From the NCBI GenBank assembly GCA_020137815.1, contig CM035359.1, positions 1,348,386 to 1,412,385 on the forward strand: a stretch of 64,000 nucleotides of DNA. Direction: 5' to 3'. The DNA is from Hormiphora californensis (taxonomy: Eukaryota; Ctenophora; Tentaculata; Cydippida; Pleurobrachiidae). This document shows positions 10,396 through 22,622 of this stretch, piece by piece. Below the pieces are notes generated by a model that was not told where the DNA came from, did no database searches, and saw only the letters and a program-made list of their open reading frames with translations. The position numbers were made by a program, and so were the translations under genes. The stretch's first letter is position 1. Each line of letters begins with the position of its first letter.

Positions 10396-12733
10396 CCGTG
10401 TGGGCCAATAAAAAGGGAGGGTCTTAAATCTTAGATTTCTCCGGCACCTTAATTCCAATGGTTCTGAAATTTTGACACAATGTTGTTGAGCTTATGCCAG
10501 ATATGTGTACAGAGTTTCAAGCCCAAAAATGCAGAAATTCATTAATGAACCTAAATTCCAGTTGTTCCAAGTCGATTTGGATCGCAAAATTGCAGCCACT
10601 CAATAGTGTTAACATTTATCAATGGCAATCTGAAATTTCATTGACAATGAATAAAGTTTAGTGGGTGAAATTAATGAATTAAAAGTGATCATTTTTTCAA
10701 ACAAGAATTAATGCATTATGTTTCATAATGCTATGTTTCCCCGCCAACCTTTCATCCCTAACATGAAGGCGGATAGACATTTTGGATGATTTATACATCA
10801 CGCAAACAGTATAGAACAAATCCTTGTTTTTTAGTTGCACTAAATTGCGCGCCACATTGCGGAATTGCGCGCCACACATTTCCTGAAAACATGTCAATGA
10901 AGTGGTTTATGAAGGAGCAGGTTGCTGTTGTGTGCGCGGCTCTAGTTGCTACATGTTGCCCCTCACAACCTGAAACGGGACAAGAGAGCTGACTTGCTAC
11001 ACATAGTCACTATATCCGTTTAGATTTCTAAACCCCCTATGCCTTTTTGCAAAAGGCATCCGGGTGAAGGCCTTCGGCCTTCACCCGGGCGGGGAAAAAA
11101 TAGATTTTCTCTGAAAATGAGAGATTTGCACTGTACAGATGAAATTAAAACCTACCTGGGTTATGTTTCAATCATTTAAGTTCACTAGCGCACCCATTTG
11201 GTGCGCCTCAAGTAAGGGCTTTTTGATAACCCACCCGGCAAAGCCGGGTGGTTCTTTTCGCCCCTTTCAACGTCAATAACACGGTTGCCATGGCAACTGA
11301 ATTGGTAACTATGGGGACTGGCATGTTAAAAGTCATTCGAAAATATTAACAAACTTCCACTGGAAGTTCCAAAACTGTGAGTAACAGCTTTACAGCTTTG
11401 GGCATATAAAGTGTTTTATGAAGGAGCACTGTCGCGTAGATACCGCCTAACGAACGGCCATCACTTCGACGACGTTCATCTCCAAATTATAATAGAGATA
11501 GCGCACCCATTGGGTGCGCCTCAAATAAGGGGTGTTCACAAACCACCCGGCTTCGCCGGGTGGCCCTCTTTTTTCCCACATTTGATGGTTGCCATGGCAA
11601 CTAAATCGGTAACTATGGAGACTGAATTGCTAAATTATGTTCCGAAATAATCACTAACTGCCAGCAGAGTTTAAACATCTGCTCCCAAGAAGAAAGCCGG
11701 CTGTTTAGCGTACTTCGTTGCCCGGCTTTGAGTTTTCCATCAAAGTTCCATTATCACTCCCATAATTTAATGGGTGTGGAATACATGTCACAAAGACATG
11801 TGAGCACTGAGCTGATGAGAAATGTGACACTGACAGGGGTACTAATGAGGTTAACTAATAGGGTTGATGTGATCTGATAGCAGGGGATCTAAGAGAACTG
11901 TAGAAATAGAAGGTGTCCCTATAGCAACATGAATGATTATGACGACACCTCGACCAAAATGACGTGTCTGGAACGCGCGGGTAGGAAGTTGAATTGAAAG
12001 TTTCTAATGTCTTCTGTGTGTGCTGTGCGCGCCGCGCGATTTCCTTCTTGGCTGCCGTAGTTACGTCAGTTCACCAATATTTCGTCACAACACGCCACTG
12101 AAATTCTTAATGAAGGAGCAGTCTGTCGCTTAGATACCGCCTAACGAACGGCCACTTCGACGCGACATCTCCAAATTATAATAGAGATTCTGGCATGTTA
12201 AATTTTTTTTAAATTTATTTTTTTAATTTTCTATTTTTCTCCGATTTTTCGTTAATAACTGCATAACTTAACATTTAACCGATAGTTCATTAACAAACCG
12301 TTAGTTGAGACATTAGTAAATCGAAAACTTGCTAATGGAAGCTTGCTAATGCTTATACTGATTGGTAACAACAAGCGTCATGTGACCTCCATGCAACCAA
12401 CAAGAAACGTAATCAAGGTGTGACAAAATCTTGTTAGCAAGATTGCAATAGGTCTAGAATTCCCTTTGTTGTACCCAGTATCACATATCCGGCGTGGAGT
12501 GCAAAGAGGTTCCTGGAAAACGAAAATACCTGGAATAGAGAACACCTGTAATGGCTTAAAAACAGGAATTTAGGTTCATTAATGAATTTCTGCATTTTTG
12601 GACTTGAAACTCTGTACACATTATATCTGGCATAAGCTCAACAACATTGTGTCAAAATTTCAGAACCATTGGAATTAAGGTGCCGGAGAAATCTAAGATT
12701 TTAGACCCTCCCTTTTTATTGGCCCACACGGTA
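10396..12733. mobile_element. 2.3-kb composite element with about 170-bp terminal inverted repeats
   Basis: The segment 10396-10565 (from ACCGTGTGGGCCAATAAAAA to the CATTAATGAA region) recurs inverted at 12557-12733 with few changes. The interior holds GC-rich palindromes, duplicated sub-blocks (11411-11500 resembles 12112-12190) and perfect GTTGCCATGGCAAC palindromes near 11284 and 11588. No transposase-like frame. It is probably a non-autonomous DNA transposon or a cluster of nested ones. Confidence 0.65.
11060..11570. repeat. GC-rich perfect palindromes, two related units
   Basis: Seen: CCGGGTGAAGGCCTTC with its inverse around 11061-11092, GCGCACCCATTTGGTGCGC near 11188 and GCGCACCCATTGGGTGCGC near 11501. 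CCACCCGGC...GCCGGGTGG hairpins lie near 11232 and 11543, the second followed by a T-rich run. They fold like intrinsic terminators but sit in transposon DNA. Confidence 0.7.
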
Positions 12734-12845
12734 TATTCATGATGCTTGTCAGTCTGAAATCCGTTAAGAACTTCTATCGGAAAATACTATCATCACGTAC
12801 CCAAGTCTGCCCTTATTTACCCAAGTTTCTTTTAGACAATAATAA

Positions 12846-12961
12846 ATATTCAATGGAGACTGGGATGATCTAAAGAAAAGTCCAATCCGATAAGAGTCTT
12901 TATAAAGACTCTTATTGGATTGGACGTTTCTTTAGACCATCCCCGGATCTCCATTGAATAT
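12846..12961. repeat. 116-bp near-perfect palindrome
   Basis: The arms run from ATATTCAATGGAGA inward through TCTAAAGAAAAGTCCAATCC to AGAGTCTTTA, then invert with almost no loop at about 12903. This is a foldback MITE by shape, with no coding content. Confidence 0.8.
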
Positions 12962-13079
12962 GTCATCCTTGTCTTTGTCCGGACAGTGATCTCGGACAAT
13001 ACGTATTCTAAAGCTTGGTAGTGTTTGTTCCACTCGACTACGAGCCGCCCAATTGAATACACATTTACTACGGCTAGGT

Positions 13080-13128
13080 TGATGAATTGGGAGAGAGAGG
13101 GAGAGAGGGTGTGTGAGAGAGGGAAAAA

Positions 13129-13176
<48 letters not shown>
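13080..13176. repeat. (AG)n microsatellite
   Basis: Interrupted AG repeat. The serine-leucine frame through it is an artefact. Confidence 0.9.
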
Positions 13177-13180
<4 letters not shown>

Positions 13181-16100
13181 GGAGACTAAAATGACTAGAG
13201 TAGACTGGAAAATCGTATCATACAGTCTATTATCATATATCCCATTATGATCATGACTGGCCCTCATGACCCAACCTTAAGGAGAATTGGAAAAATATCA
13301 CACTCCGCTGCAATTTAGGTCATCATACGTCCTGTTGTAGTACGGCATGTCTCCCTCGGTAGCATGTAAAGGGTCACAAATTGTGACACGATCCACTTAG
13401 TTTTCTCCTACTTCCTTTCTTTACGCTTGTTTGTCAATTGGGATTTAAGTTGTTGGATCAACCTATTAAGAACTTTGTCAAAGAAGGGAAGAAATAGAAT
13501 AGTTTTATGAATCAGATTGGGATCATATTACAGATCAGGTCATGAAGCCTTGAGGAGCTGCCGTTCATTTCTAAATATAGTAAAGATGGTCTTCCTGATA
13601 GAACTTTCACCAGAGTTTGGGTCATTCGATTAACAGGGACCGAATCCAAGAGTAACAACATATTATTATTATATGCCACCCTGGCCAAATGCCTGACCGA
13701 ATGGCTGGTAAACGCATTCCCTATAGCTATATAGAGCTTGGAAAACATAAAGTAACCTATCATATACGACGTACTTCTTTAGAGACGATAATCTATAATT
13801 ATCTACTAAATATGATTTCACAAGAAAGTATATTATTTAGGCAAATGCAGCAGCCCAGCTCCTCTATGCAGTAGTTGTGTTATTGTTAGGCGTGTTGTGT
13901 ATGTGGTATATTTGTCCAGTAAAACATGTGTATACTTGGTATATTACAGAACTCTTTTCGGCTTGTTAACAACTCTTTCGTAGCTTATATATATATATAT
14001 TAGTTAATGGACTTGGAAGTTCATGTTGACGTCTATCGACAAACAATGTTCCCCCTGGCCCATGGGGGCCTGGGGAAAAAATGACTTGTTCAAGACGAAT
14101 TCCATCTTTCTAGGATATCCCGTCAATTGATTGTCTCCGCACTACCCAAAATCAAACGGTTCAAGTATACTTACGTATTACTCAGAAAATCATCCCTACT
14201 TGACAAATTACATCTATCTCCAACGTTGGACTAAATTCTGGTATGTATCTGGCTCCCGGCCATGATACTACATGATTCTTTGGCAGTATAGCACCGCCGT
14301 CGCCCTAGGATTCCCAATTGGATTTTGAGAGATAGATCAGTAGTAGCACGTCATCAGCTGACATTATGTAATAGGGCTATACACCATATATAACGTCATT
14401 ATATATGACGTGTTAAGAGTTATAATATATTGGATAGGTTGCTGCTTTTTGTTATGTTCTAACCCTCCTTTTCTGGGGCGCACGAAACAGAGTTTAACTA
14501 GGCAAACAGCTTTAGCGAAATTGTTGAAGATATTTTATTACTATTGAAAAAAGTGCTTTCTGCTGGACTGTCAAGTTTACATGATACGATATCGAAACGT
14601 TAAATGGCTTGATGGATTAACTTGATGGCTAAATTGTTCTAAGAACAACGTTCTTTGCATGCAGCTAACGCCCAATCTTTTGGGACATCGTTTAATTTAT
14701 TAATAAACTGTATCATATCTGTATCATATCTGCAGTGCTGATGGATTGTCGAGTTTAGAATACCTATCTAGTAAAAATGATAAGATATTAAAACGTTTGA
14801 TGGTTTTGAAGTTTGCTTAAATGCTCGTTTCAGCTAACGCCCATTATCTTTTGCGACATCGCCGAATTAGGTCTTTAAAAACGGCAGATCTGCTGCAGGC
14901 TTCTGCAGGACTGTCAGATTCAGACTAGTTTTGAAATTCGACAGTTGAGAAAGTCTTAGGAAGTCTCACTTGATAGTTCATGTTATTGGTTAACTGTTTG
15001 GTTACTTAAGCAACTGCACTGATATAAAAGCGTGGAACAGAATCCTACGTATCCTACTACATAAGGGAGCACTACTATTATATATATGCAATTTTGTTAT
15101 ACTCGGTGAACCCTCTATTTACCCTCTACTTACCGTGAATTTATCCTTCCCCGAGGATTCAAGTGAATCGAGGTTTCATTGTAAAACACGGGCCGTGGAG
15201 GGAGGGGGTTACATCAGGTAATGGGCCTGTTGACGCTCCCTAGCTCCAACATTAACTACCTGAGTCAGGTAGTTAATGTGGGAGCTACCTGACTGCATAA
15301 GGTAATGCGCCGGTTGAAAGCGTGGAATTCCTTAGCAAACTGCATGAGGTAATGCAAATGTGTTTTCCAAAATCTTCCGCAGAAATACCAGCTTTTCAGA
15401 GGAACACGCTTTCAGAACGCTATTTTTAGAGGTTGACGCTATGCCCCGTGGGGATACAATTAATGTAGATCTATCAGTTGGTGTCATTATGCATTACAAC
15501 GCTGGTTGACACATATATTGTAACGCGACCCCCACACATTCCACAGCTACTATATTTAAGAACAATATTGTTGGACAGAATTAGAAAAATGATTTGACTG
15601 TTTCTTGGAAAAGTATATTATATCTAGGTTCAAGGTTGAGCAATTCAATCTCTTTCTTGATATAGATTTCTCTTTTCATAGATAAATTTTGCTATTACAG
15701 CTTCCGTATTTCAAGATAGCTTCCGTAATTTCCTATTTTAGGCCGTTTCCGTTTTATTATTGGCTTGGTTGTTAATTTTTCAATTCTATATCGACCCCCT
15801 CTTTGAGTCGTATACAAATAGGAAGACCAGGGCTGTTGCAATGAAGAAGCGTCTGTGAAGATGTTTCAAACAACAAAAGCTCCATCGCGGCAGATCTGAT
15901 AGAGAGCGAGAACTGGTGAATTATATTATTATTATCGCCCACCTTGCCTTTGTGTCACTTCCGGTTGTGTGGTTCTAGTCTCTCTCTTTCGAGCGATATA
16001 GCTCTGTTGGTCTCGATAGAACCTATAACATAGCTATTGGGAGCTTGGTAAAACAATTTCTCTTGGCCTAACCTACTTTTGATACTTTTGGTAAATTCAT

Positions 16101-16460
16101 CCGATTCCGATTCCGACTATCTTTTACAGGATAGTCTGACCAAATCATATTATGCTGCCTACTGATGATTGCTTATATATTATTATTCAACCTAATTGAT
16201 TACTCAGTACACAGCACTATAGCTTTCCTTTACCAACTCGTTCCCATTCGTCAATATATATAACAACTGTCAGACTTATTATTAATTAATTATTAATTAA
16301 TTATTAATTAGGACATACACGTACTCGATCACCCGGGGCCACTAAGGGGACGATGTTAGTTGCTGAGAAAGAGAGCTTTTTAGTTCAATTATAGGTCAGA
16401 CGGAACCAGAGCAAAATAATTTGTCCCGCGAGACATACTCTCCTACACACATGCTGAGAA
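13177..16460. other. No gene seen; scattered small repeats
   Basis: I find no supported coding frame. It contains a copy of the ATGTTCTAACCCTCC repeat (about 14453-14506) and a 44-bp hairpin at 15237-15280 (CATTAACTACCTGA and its inverse). There are also paired blocks at 14560-14900 resembling each other and a TTAATTA-rich run near 16281. Confidence 0.45.
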
Positions 16461-16463
16461 TGC

Positions 16464-16475
16464 AGGATAGAGAGA

Positions 16476-16525
<50 letters not shown>

Positions 16526-16527
16526 AA
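16464..16527. repeat. (AG)n microsatellite
   Basis: About 60 bp of AG repeat, 130 bp upstream of the start codon at 16659. Confidence 0.9.
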
Positions 16528-16658
16528 GCGTGGGAACTTATGTGTCTTATGTTCTATCTTAATTTCGCATGACACATTTTCCAGTTTCGCTACGTTTTGA
16601 TGTCCCTTCTTGTGACACGTGTCCTAAAATCTCCCATTTTCCCTAGATCTCTACTCTT

Positions 16659-19600
16659 ATGATGACTATGACTATTTTAAACCTTCTCTTCCTAACCATC
16701 CTGATAAACATTGCAAAAGGTAAATGAATAGAAATCATATTTTTCGAATAAATTATTTTCGGAAATTTATAATCAGTTTTTATTATCTGTCACAGATCGT
16801 AAAATGCTTTTCCCACAGCAGACCATGGAAATCAGTATCACCAGATTGGGGTTAAACCCTTGGGATGTTGGATCCGAGACCAGCAGAATAAGCCTGCTAT
16901 CTCTTCTTTTGAAAAACAGAACCCACATGTCATGGATTCTTACTGGCTACGAACAGATCCTGTTATGGTAAGTTACTAATACCATAGTATACGTAATTGT
17001 GGGTTACTTGTGGTTAATAAAATATCATTAATGAGGCTAATAAAGTTGGAAACTACTAAGTTAAACACGCTAAATGATCTCGTACCCTCTTCAGGCATGT
17101 GCTAAAGCTGCCGCAGCGGAAGGATTTAACGTGTTTGCCGTTTCGAACCGAGGGTATTCCCGTGGAGGTTTGCCCATGGGGGGAGAGTGCTTCACCTCCT
17201 GTTCTGCGGCCAAGGATTTCGCTCAGTATGGGAAATGGAAAGCAAGATGCGCTGAAGGGACTGGAGGACTTCTCTCCATGGATGTGTATAGTCTTGATGG
17301 TACGTCCACAAATACTGCATCCGTTCGATATGATACTGTTCCGTTCAAAGATAATAATTATAGGGATGTCATTGAACCTTAAAATCACAAATCTTCCAGT
17401 GAAGGTTTTTTAACATCCCAAATCTTGCAGTGAAAACTTCCTAAAGTCCCAAATCTTCCAGTGAAAACTTCCTAAAGTCCCAAATCTTCCAGTGAAAACT
17501 TCCTAAAGTCCCAAATCTTCCAGCGAAAACTTCCTAAAGTCCCAAATCTTACAGCGAAAACTTCCTAAAGTCCCAAATCTTCCAGTGAAAACTTCCCAAA
17601 GTCCCAAATCTTCCAGTGAAAACTTCCCAAAGTCCCAAATCTTCCAGTGAAGACTTTCTAACATCCCAAATCTTCCAGTGACTACTCATCTCGGGTGCAT
17701 CAAGAACAGTCTTCGTGGGTACGCCATCCCCGACATGGAGGGGAGTCACACGGCGTTATTCGGACAACCACACCACCGGGAACATGCTATTGAAAAATGT
17801 GCCGCCGTAGCCCGCAGCAAGGGTAAGTGTTGGTGATCTGCACCATGTACTTTTTGGGTGATGTGATTTCCACCATGTTCTTTTTGGGAGATGCAAAACA
17901 ACCGATTCTAATTCAAGTCCTTGGAAAGACTGACGGGTTTTTAATTTAACACCATTATCCAGGATACACAGTATTCGGAATTACCAAGGGAGGACGATGC
18001 CTGGCGAGTGGTGATGCTTACAAGAGGTACACTGCACTTAGCTCCTCATCCGGTTCTGGAATCAACTGCGAAGAGGGAAAAGGTACGTTTTATTTTACAC
18101 TCGACAAAATCAATCCTGAGCTACCCTTGCGGTTGATTTTTACATGAGTCTTGAGCCCCACGTCTTGTCCACTACATACTTTGTTTGGTATCTTAATCCG
18201 CATTCACCTTTAGAATATCTTTAGTATGCCTCATCGTTAGATGCACTACCGAGCTAGGTATCTGTATTCTGCATTAGAAACATGACACGCTCACATGATC
18301 ACATATAATACTATAATGATCATGATTCATAATATGTATATGATCATAAGCCTGAAAAATGCCTTTGGTACACATTCCGGAAAAAGTTACGGTATATGAC
18401 ATGTTTGAGTCTGCCCCTGTCTAGATTCCCTCGATCTCTCTCGCACTCTCTCTATATATCATCATTCACGGATATATATTTTTTATCCAGTATTATGCAG
18501 ACAACCAAAGCAATTCTCCGGCGTGTCACATGAGCTGGGTGATGCAGTAACCCTCGTGCTCCTATTATATAATCATCCAACTCAGGGCACAGCCAGGAAT
18601 TCGAAAATATACGCATAATATTATAACATAATGGCATTCTTAGAAGAGCTTTGGGAATGTAAGATGCTCGAGAATTTCTAGCTATGATGTCATGAAAGAA
18701 AATCGAATAGAAAAAAGGGGAAAAGGAAACTAGCAAATGTGTATATGTAATTAAATGCCAAAATCGAGTTTTTGTAACAAGGCTTCCCATTTCCATTAAC
18801 AGTATATAGCCTACTGTGGGTTAAATTTGCCCACACGCATATAAAACGGTATCTGTAGGCCATAGTTTTCATTCAATCTGCCTAGCATTTCTTAAGTCTT
18901 ACTTTTTGACAATTATCTCTCTGATGATATGAATAATGAAAACCAACTGTATAAGGCGATTGATTTATTAGCGATTTGTCAAGCGTTACTCATGGTGGTG
19001 ACATCTCATTGGCTGAAAAACACTCACATGGGAAGGGTTCACATGTCATAAATCGAACACGTGATATGGTTTCACCACCTGTCATCGTCCAATGGTCTGT
19101 AGTGCACTACCCATGTGATAGGGGCCAGGATGGGGAATGGGGGATGCACTGATCACGTGTACTAAGAGGTGTTGACATCTTGCCCTGTCACGTGATAACT
19201 GGTGCTCTATAGTGCATATTTGAGTGAGCTGTATAAAATGCAAGCAAACCCCATTAAGATCACTGATTATACAAATTATCATTTGTTCATGTGAGAGACA
19301 AGTGTTATGGCTATCGTTAGATATAAGTTTTAGATTGAAAAGTCAATCCAAAAGCGAAATATGGGCCTTAGAGTGTCGTGTGGGCAATATTAACCCACAA
19401 TAGGCGGCTCTTATACCCCTGCGGCTGGAAACTGTATAGGCACTCCCTTTATCCCATCATCTTCATTAAATTTGTACGTTCTTAGCAGTCTTTTAATCTA
19501 AATGCTAACAAGATCATCATCTCAAATATATGCTAACATAGCCCAAATCATGTAAACCATTATTATTTTAGCTAATGCGTTACCCAAAGATGTTTCAGGT

Positions 19601-20070
19601 TCAGAACACTCTATCTCAGTGCACTTGATAGTAGGAATAACGGAGTTCGATCAGGAACCGATCAACAACAGTGGACGGAGGAGAAACAATGTTGGTAAGT
19701 ACCTTTCTCGTAGCTGAATGATTTAATTCTCAATCGATTCCACCAATATATCAACTTGATATTATCAAGATCTGATTTTTGAATGAGGATTTCACCAATA
19801 ACAATTTACTAAATAACATTGCCGAATAAAATCTCGTATTATTTTGTAAATAACATTGTCCCTTTTTAGCGAGGAGGCAACGAAACAGAGAATAGTTGCA
19901 TGCTAGGAGCTGTACGGATACCGTACCTAATAATACCGACAAAGACCCATAAAACTAGGAAAGAGGAAGAGGGGGACGGAGTTGAACCTCGCCTACCAGA
20001 GAGAGAGTTAGGAGAAGGTGCGAAGACCAGGAGCAAAGAAAGAACCAATATTCGATCAATAAGACCTTGA
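16659..20070 (+). CDS. Secreted protein with two cysteine-rich WSC-like repeats
   Basis: Exons are 16659-16719, 16819-16967, 17095-17299, 17679-17822, 17963-18082, 19599-19694 and 19874-20070, about 323 codons ending TGA. All phases agree, provided the last acceptor is the AG at 19872-19873 rather than the TAG three bases earlier. The first exon is a signal peptide (MMTMTILNLLFLTILINIAK). Exons 2-3 and exons 4-5 form two homologous domains. The shared pattern is GC(W/I), about 25-50 residues, C-A-A, then VF(A/G)(V/I)xxxG, a later C, a tyrosine, and C-x-E-G-x-G. Cysteine-rich extracellular modules of this shape, comparable to WSC domains, are common in basal metazoans and are thought to bind carbohydrate; the exact family is uncertain. 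The last two exons encode a hydrophilic, charged tail rich in Lys, Arg and Glu. The 3' splice site of exon 4 is supplied by a minisatellite copy. Confidence 0.75.
17376..17680. repeat. 31-bp minisatellite of splice-acceptor-like units
   Basis: About nine copies of CCCAAATCTTCCAGTGAAAA plus CTTCCTAAAGT fill the intron between exons 3 and 4 of the secreted cysteine-repeat gene. Most units contain ATCTTCCAG. The last copy, at 17671-17678, is the acceptor used in the exon model. Confidence 0.85.
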
Positions 20071-20364
20071 TACGAATTTGTGGAATAAGATCACGCTCAG
20101 CGATGAAATGTAGGAGAAATGGAAAAAGGATTGTTTGAAAACAATAATTTATAGAGCAAAGTTTTCTTTGTTATAGACGCTAATTATAAAATAGGTCCCA
20201 TTGTTATAAATACTGTCATAAATTTATGACAGTGTCATAGGCTGCTACTAAAGGATTTCCAATTCCTGCATGAATATTATGTTATGTTCGTTAGGTTGTT
20301 ATGGCTTTTGGAAAGCTTAGGAAGTATCTAAAGCAAAACAACTGTTTTTCGGTTACTATGTTCA

Positions 20365-20392
20365 GAGAGGGGGAGAGAGAAGGGAGAGAGAG

Positions 20393-20450
<58 letters not shown>

Positions 20451-20480
20451 TAGAGAGAGAAAGATAGAGAGAGACAGAGA
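20365..20480. repeat. (AG)n microsatellite, with (TA)n near 20540-20590
   Basis: An AG tract followed by a short TA tract, about 300 bp beyond the stop of the secreted gene. Confidence 0.9.
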
Positions 20481-20538
20481 GAACCTAATTGGGATAATTT
20501 TGGGCTAAAACCGTTGTTTTGTTTCGTCTCAGCGATCC

Positions 20539-20573
<35 letters not shown>

Positions 20574-20599
20574 CTATTATATATATATAGTTTTGTCAC

Positions 20600-21300
20600 G
20601 ATATTTATTGCTGATATATCTGGAGAGAGAGAGTCATGATCGCTGGCCGATAAACTTTCTGCGATGATTATATAAGTTTTTTAGGTCAATTTTAATTTGT
20701 AAAACGTCAATTAGCGATTAACACATTATTTTTCTCGCATACTTGTGAAACGCGTGTAAGATGAGCGCGGGAGTGTGAGTATAAAGCGTGTCACTATAAT
20801 AACTTATTTTTTGTGTTAATCTGTTTTGTGTTTTATGCGTCAGTAGGATTTATGAGTTATATTAATCTGCTGTATAACTTAGATTATTATATTTGTGCCT
20901 CAATATGCCCAGTATACATTAGCTGTAACATGTAAATAATAACCTTAACACTTTGCTTAAATTTTAGTTTTAATACCCCTAAATACAGCTGTTATATATG
21001 ATTGTCTCAAACAATATATTCATGTAGTGTACTTACATTTCAGATTGATGTTAAATCTTTCTCATCAACACCACAATCCCTGCACGTTGAGTAAAATAAA
21101 ACTCAAAAAGTGAAACACATTATATTTCACGAAAAGTAATTCTAATTTGAATAAAAAAGGTTCCAAATATATCTAAGCAGCACACAAACCTCGTTTTCCC
21201 GACTGGTTCAGCCGCATCAGACACATGGACAGCAACATGAAGAGCTACACAACATATAACACGCTATGACGTCATAATGTGACGTCATGACAAACAGCTC
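20600..21300. other. Intergenic; no gene seen
   Basis: AT-rich sequence between the convergent secreted-protein gene and the small CAAX gene. Nothing recognisable apart from possible 3' UTR material on either side. Confidence 0.4.
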
Positions 21301-21306
21301 TCATTG

Positions 21307-22591
21307 TCATATGATGGTGCAGGTTTTAGACTTGGAGTTTCCGTGACGATCCGAGCCACTGCCGCTCACGTCGTAGTCCTGTCGAGGGGAGGGGTCGGAG
21401 AAATGAGACAGCATGTATTCCTTCTGTGGTGGGGAGGGTAGAGATAGATTGGGGCGGTGGGATGGGGTTGAGGGGAGGGGAGGGGGTGGAGGGGTGGAGG
21501 GGAGGAGGGGAGGGGTCGGAGAAATGAGACAGAATGTATTCCTTCTGTGGTGGGGAGGGTAGAGATAGATTGGGGCGGTGGGGTGGAGGTTGAGGGGAGG
21601 GTAGAGGGGAGGAGGGGTGGAGGGGAGGGATCGAAGAAATGAGACAGCATGTATTCCTTCTGTGGTGGGGAGGGTAGAGATAGATTGGGGTGGGGGTGGG
21701 GTTGAGGGGAGGGGGTGGAGGGGAGGGATCGAAGAAATGAGACAGCATGTATTCCTTCTGTGGTGGGGAGGGTAGAGATAGATTGGGGCGGTGGGGTGGG
21801 GTTGAGGGGTGATGGGTGAGGGGGAGGAGGGGGTGGAGGGGAGGGGTCGGAGAAATGAGACAGCATGTATTCCTTCTGTGGTGGGGAGGGTAGAGATATA
21901 TTGGGATGGTGGGGTGGGGTTGAGGGGTGGGGGTGGAGGGGAGGGGTCGGAGAAATGAGGCAGCATGTATTCCTTCTGTGGTGGGGAGGGTAGAGATAGA
22001 TTGGGATGGTGGGGTGGGGTTGAGGGGTGGGGGTGGAGGGGAGGAGGGGGTGGAGGGGAGGGGTCGGAGAAGTGAGACAGCATGTATTCCTTCTGTGGTG
22101 GGGAGGGTAGAGATAGATTGGGGCGGTGGGGTGGGGTTGAGGGGAGGGGAGGGGTGGAGGGGAGGGGTCGGAGAAATGAGACAGCATGTATGGTAGGGAG
22201 GGGAGATTCGAGTACCGAGAATAGGGAGATCGGGCCGGCGGAGATCTCGGGAAATGTTGGAGGAGGGACGAAGGTAGATCTATATTGGGGTATCATGGAG
22301 ATGTGGAGGAAAAGGGTAAAGAGATGTTGGGGAAGGGAATGGATATCATGGGGTAAGTGGAGACGGGGAACCGTCATAGATTTACTCGACATTGGGGGAG
22401 ATGGGAAGAGATTTGACAGTAATTAACCAATTAATTACCTGTGAGTTAGATCGGGAAGGATTTGATTCCATGCTGCTGGATGATCGGGGCTTCTGAGATT
22501 TTTGAAGTTGTTCCATTGTATCGTTGTTTACTTGAAACGACTGAAATTATTGTTACAATGTTACGTTTTATTAACACTAAAATAATCAAAC

Positions 22592-22622
<31 letters not shown>

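Noticed and set aside
11060-11570. Bacterial intrinsic terminators or bacterial contamination
   Set aside because: Hairpins resemble terminators, but they lie in repeated transposon DNA surrounded by intron-bearing genes, with no bacterial coding frames.
21307-22392. 361-codon proline-rich minus-strand ORF
   Set aside because: It runs through a G-rich minisatellite that is open in several frames. Only its last 23 codons, after an acceptor at 21379-21380, fit the spliced CAAX gene.
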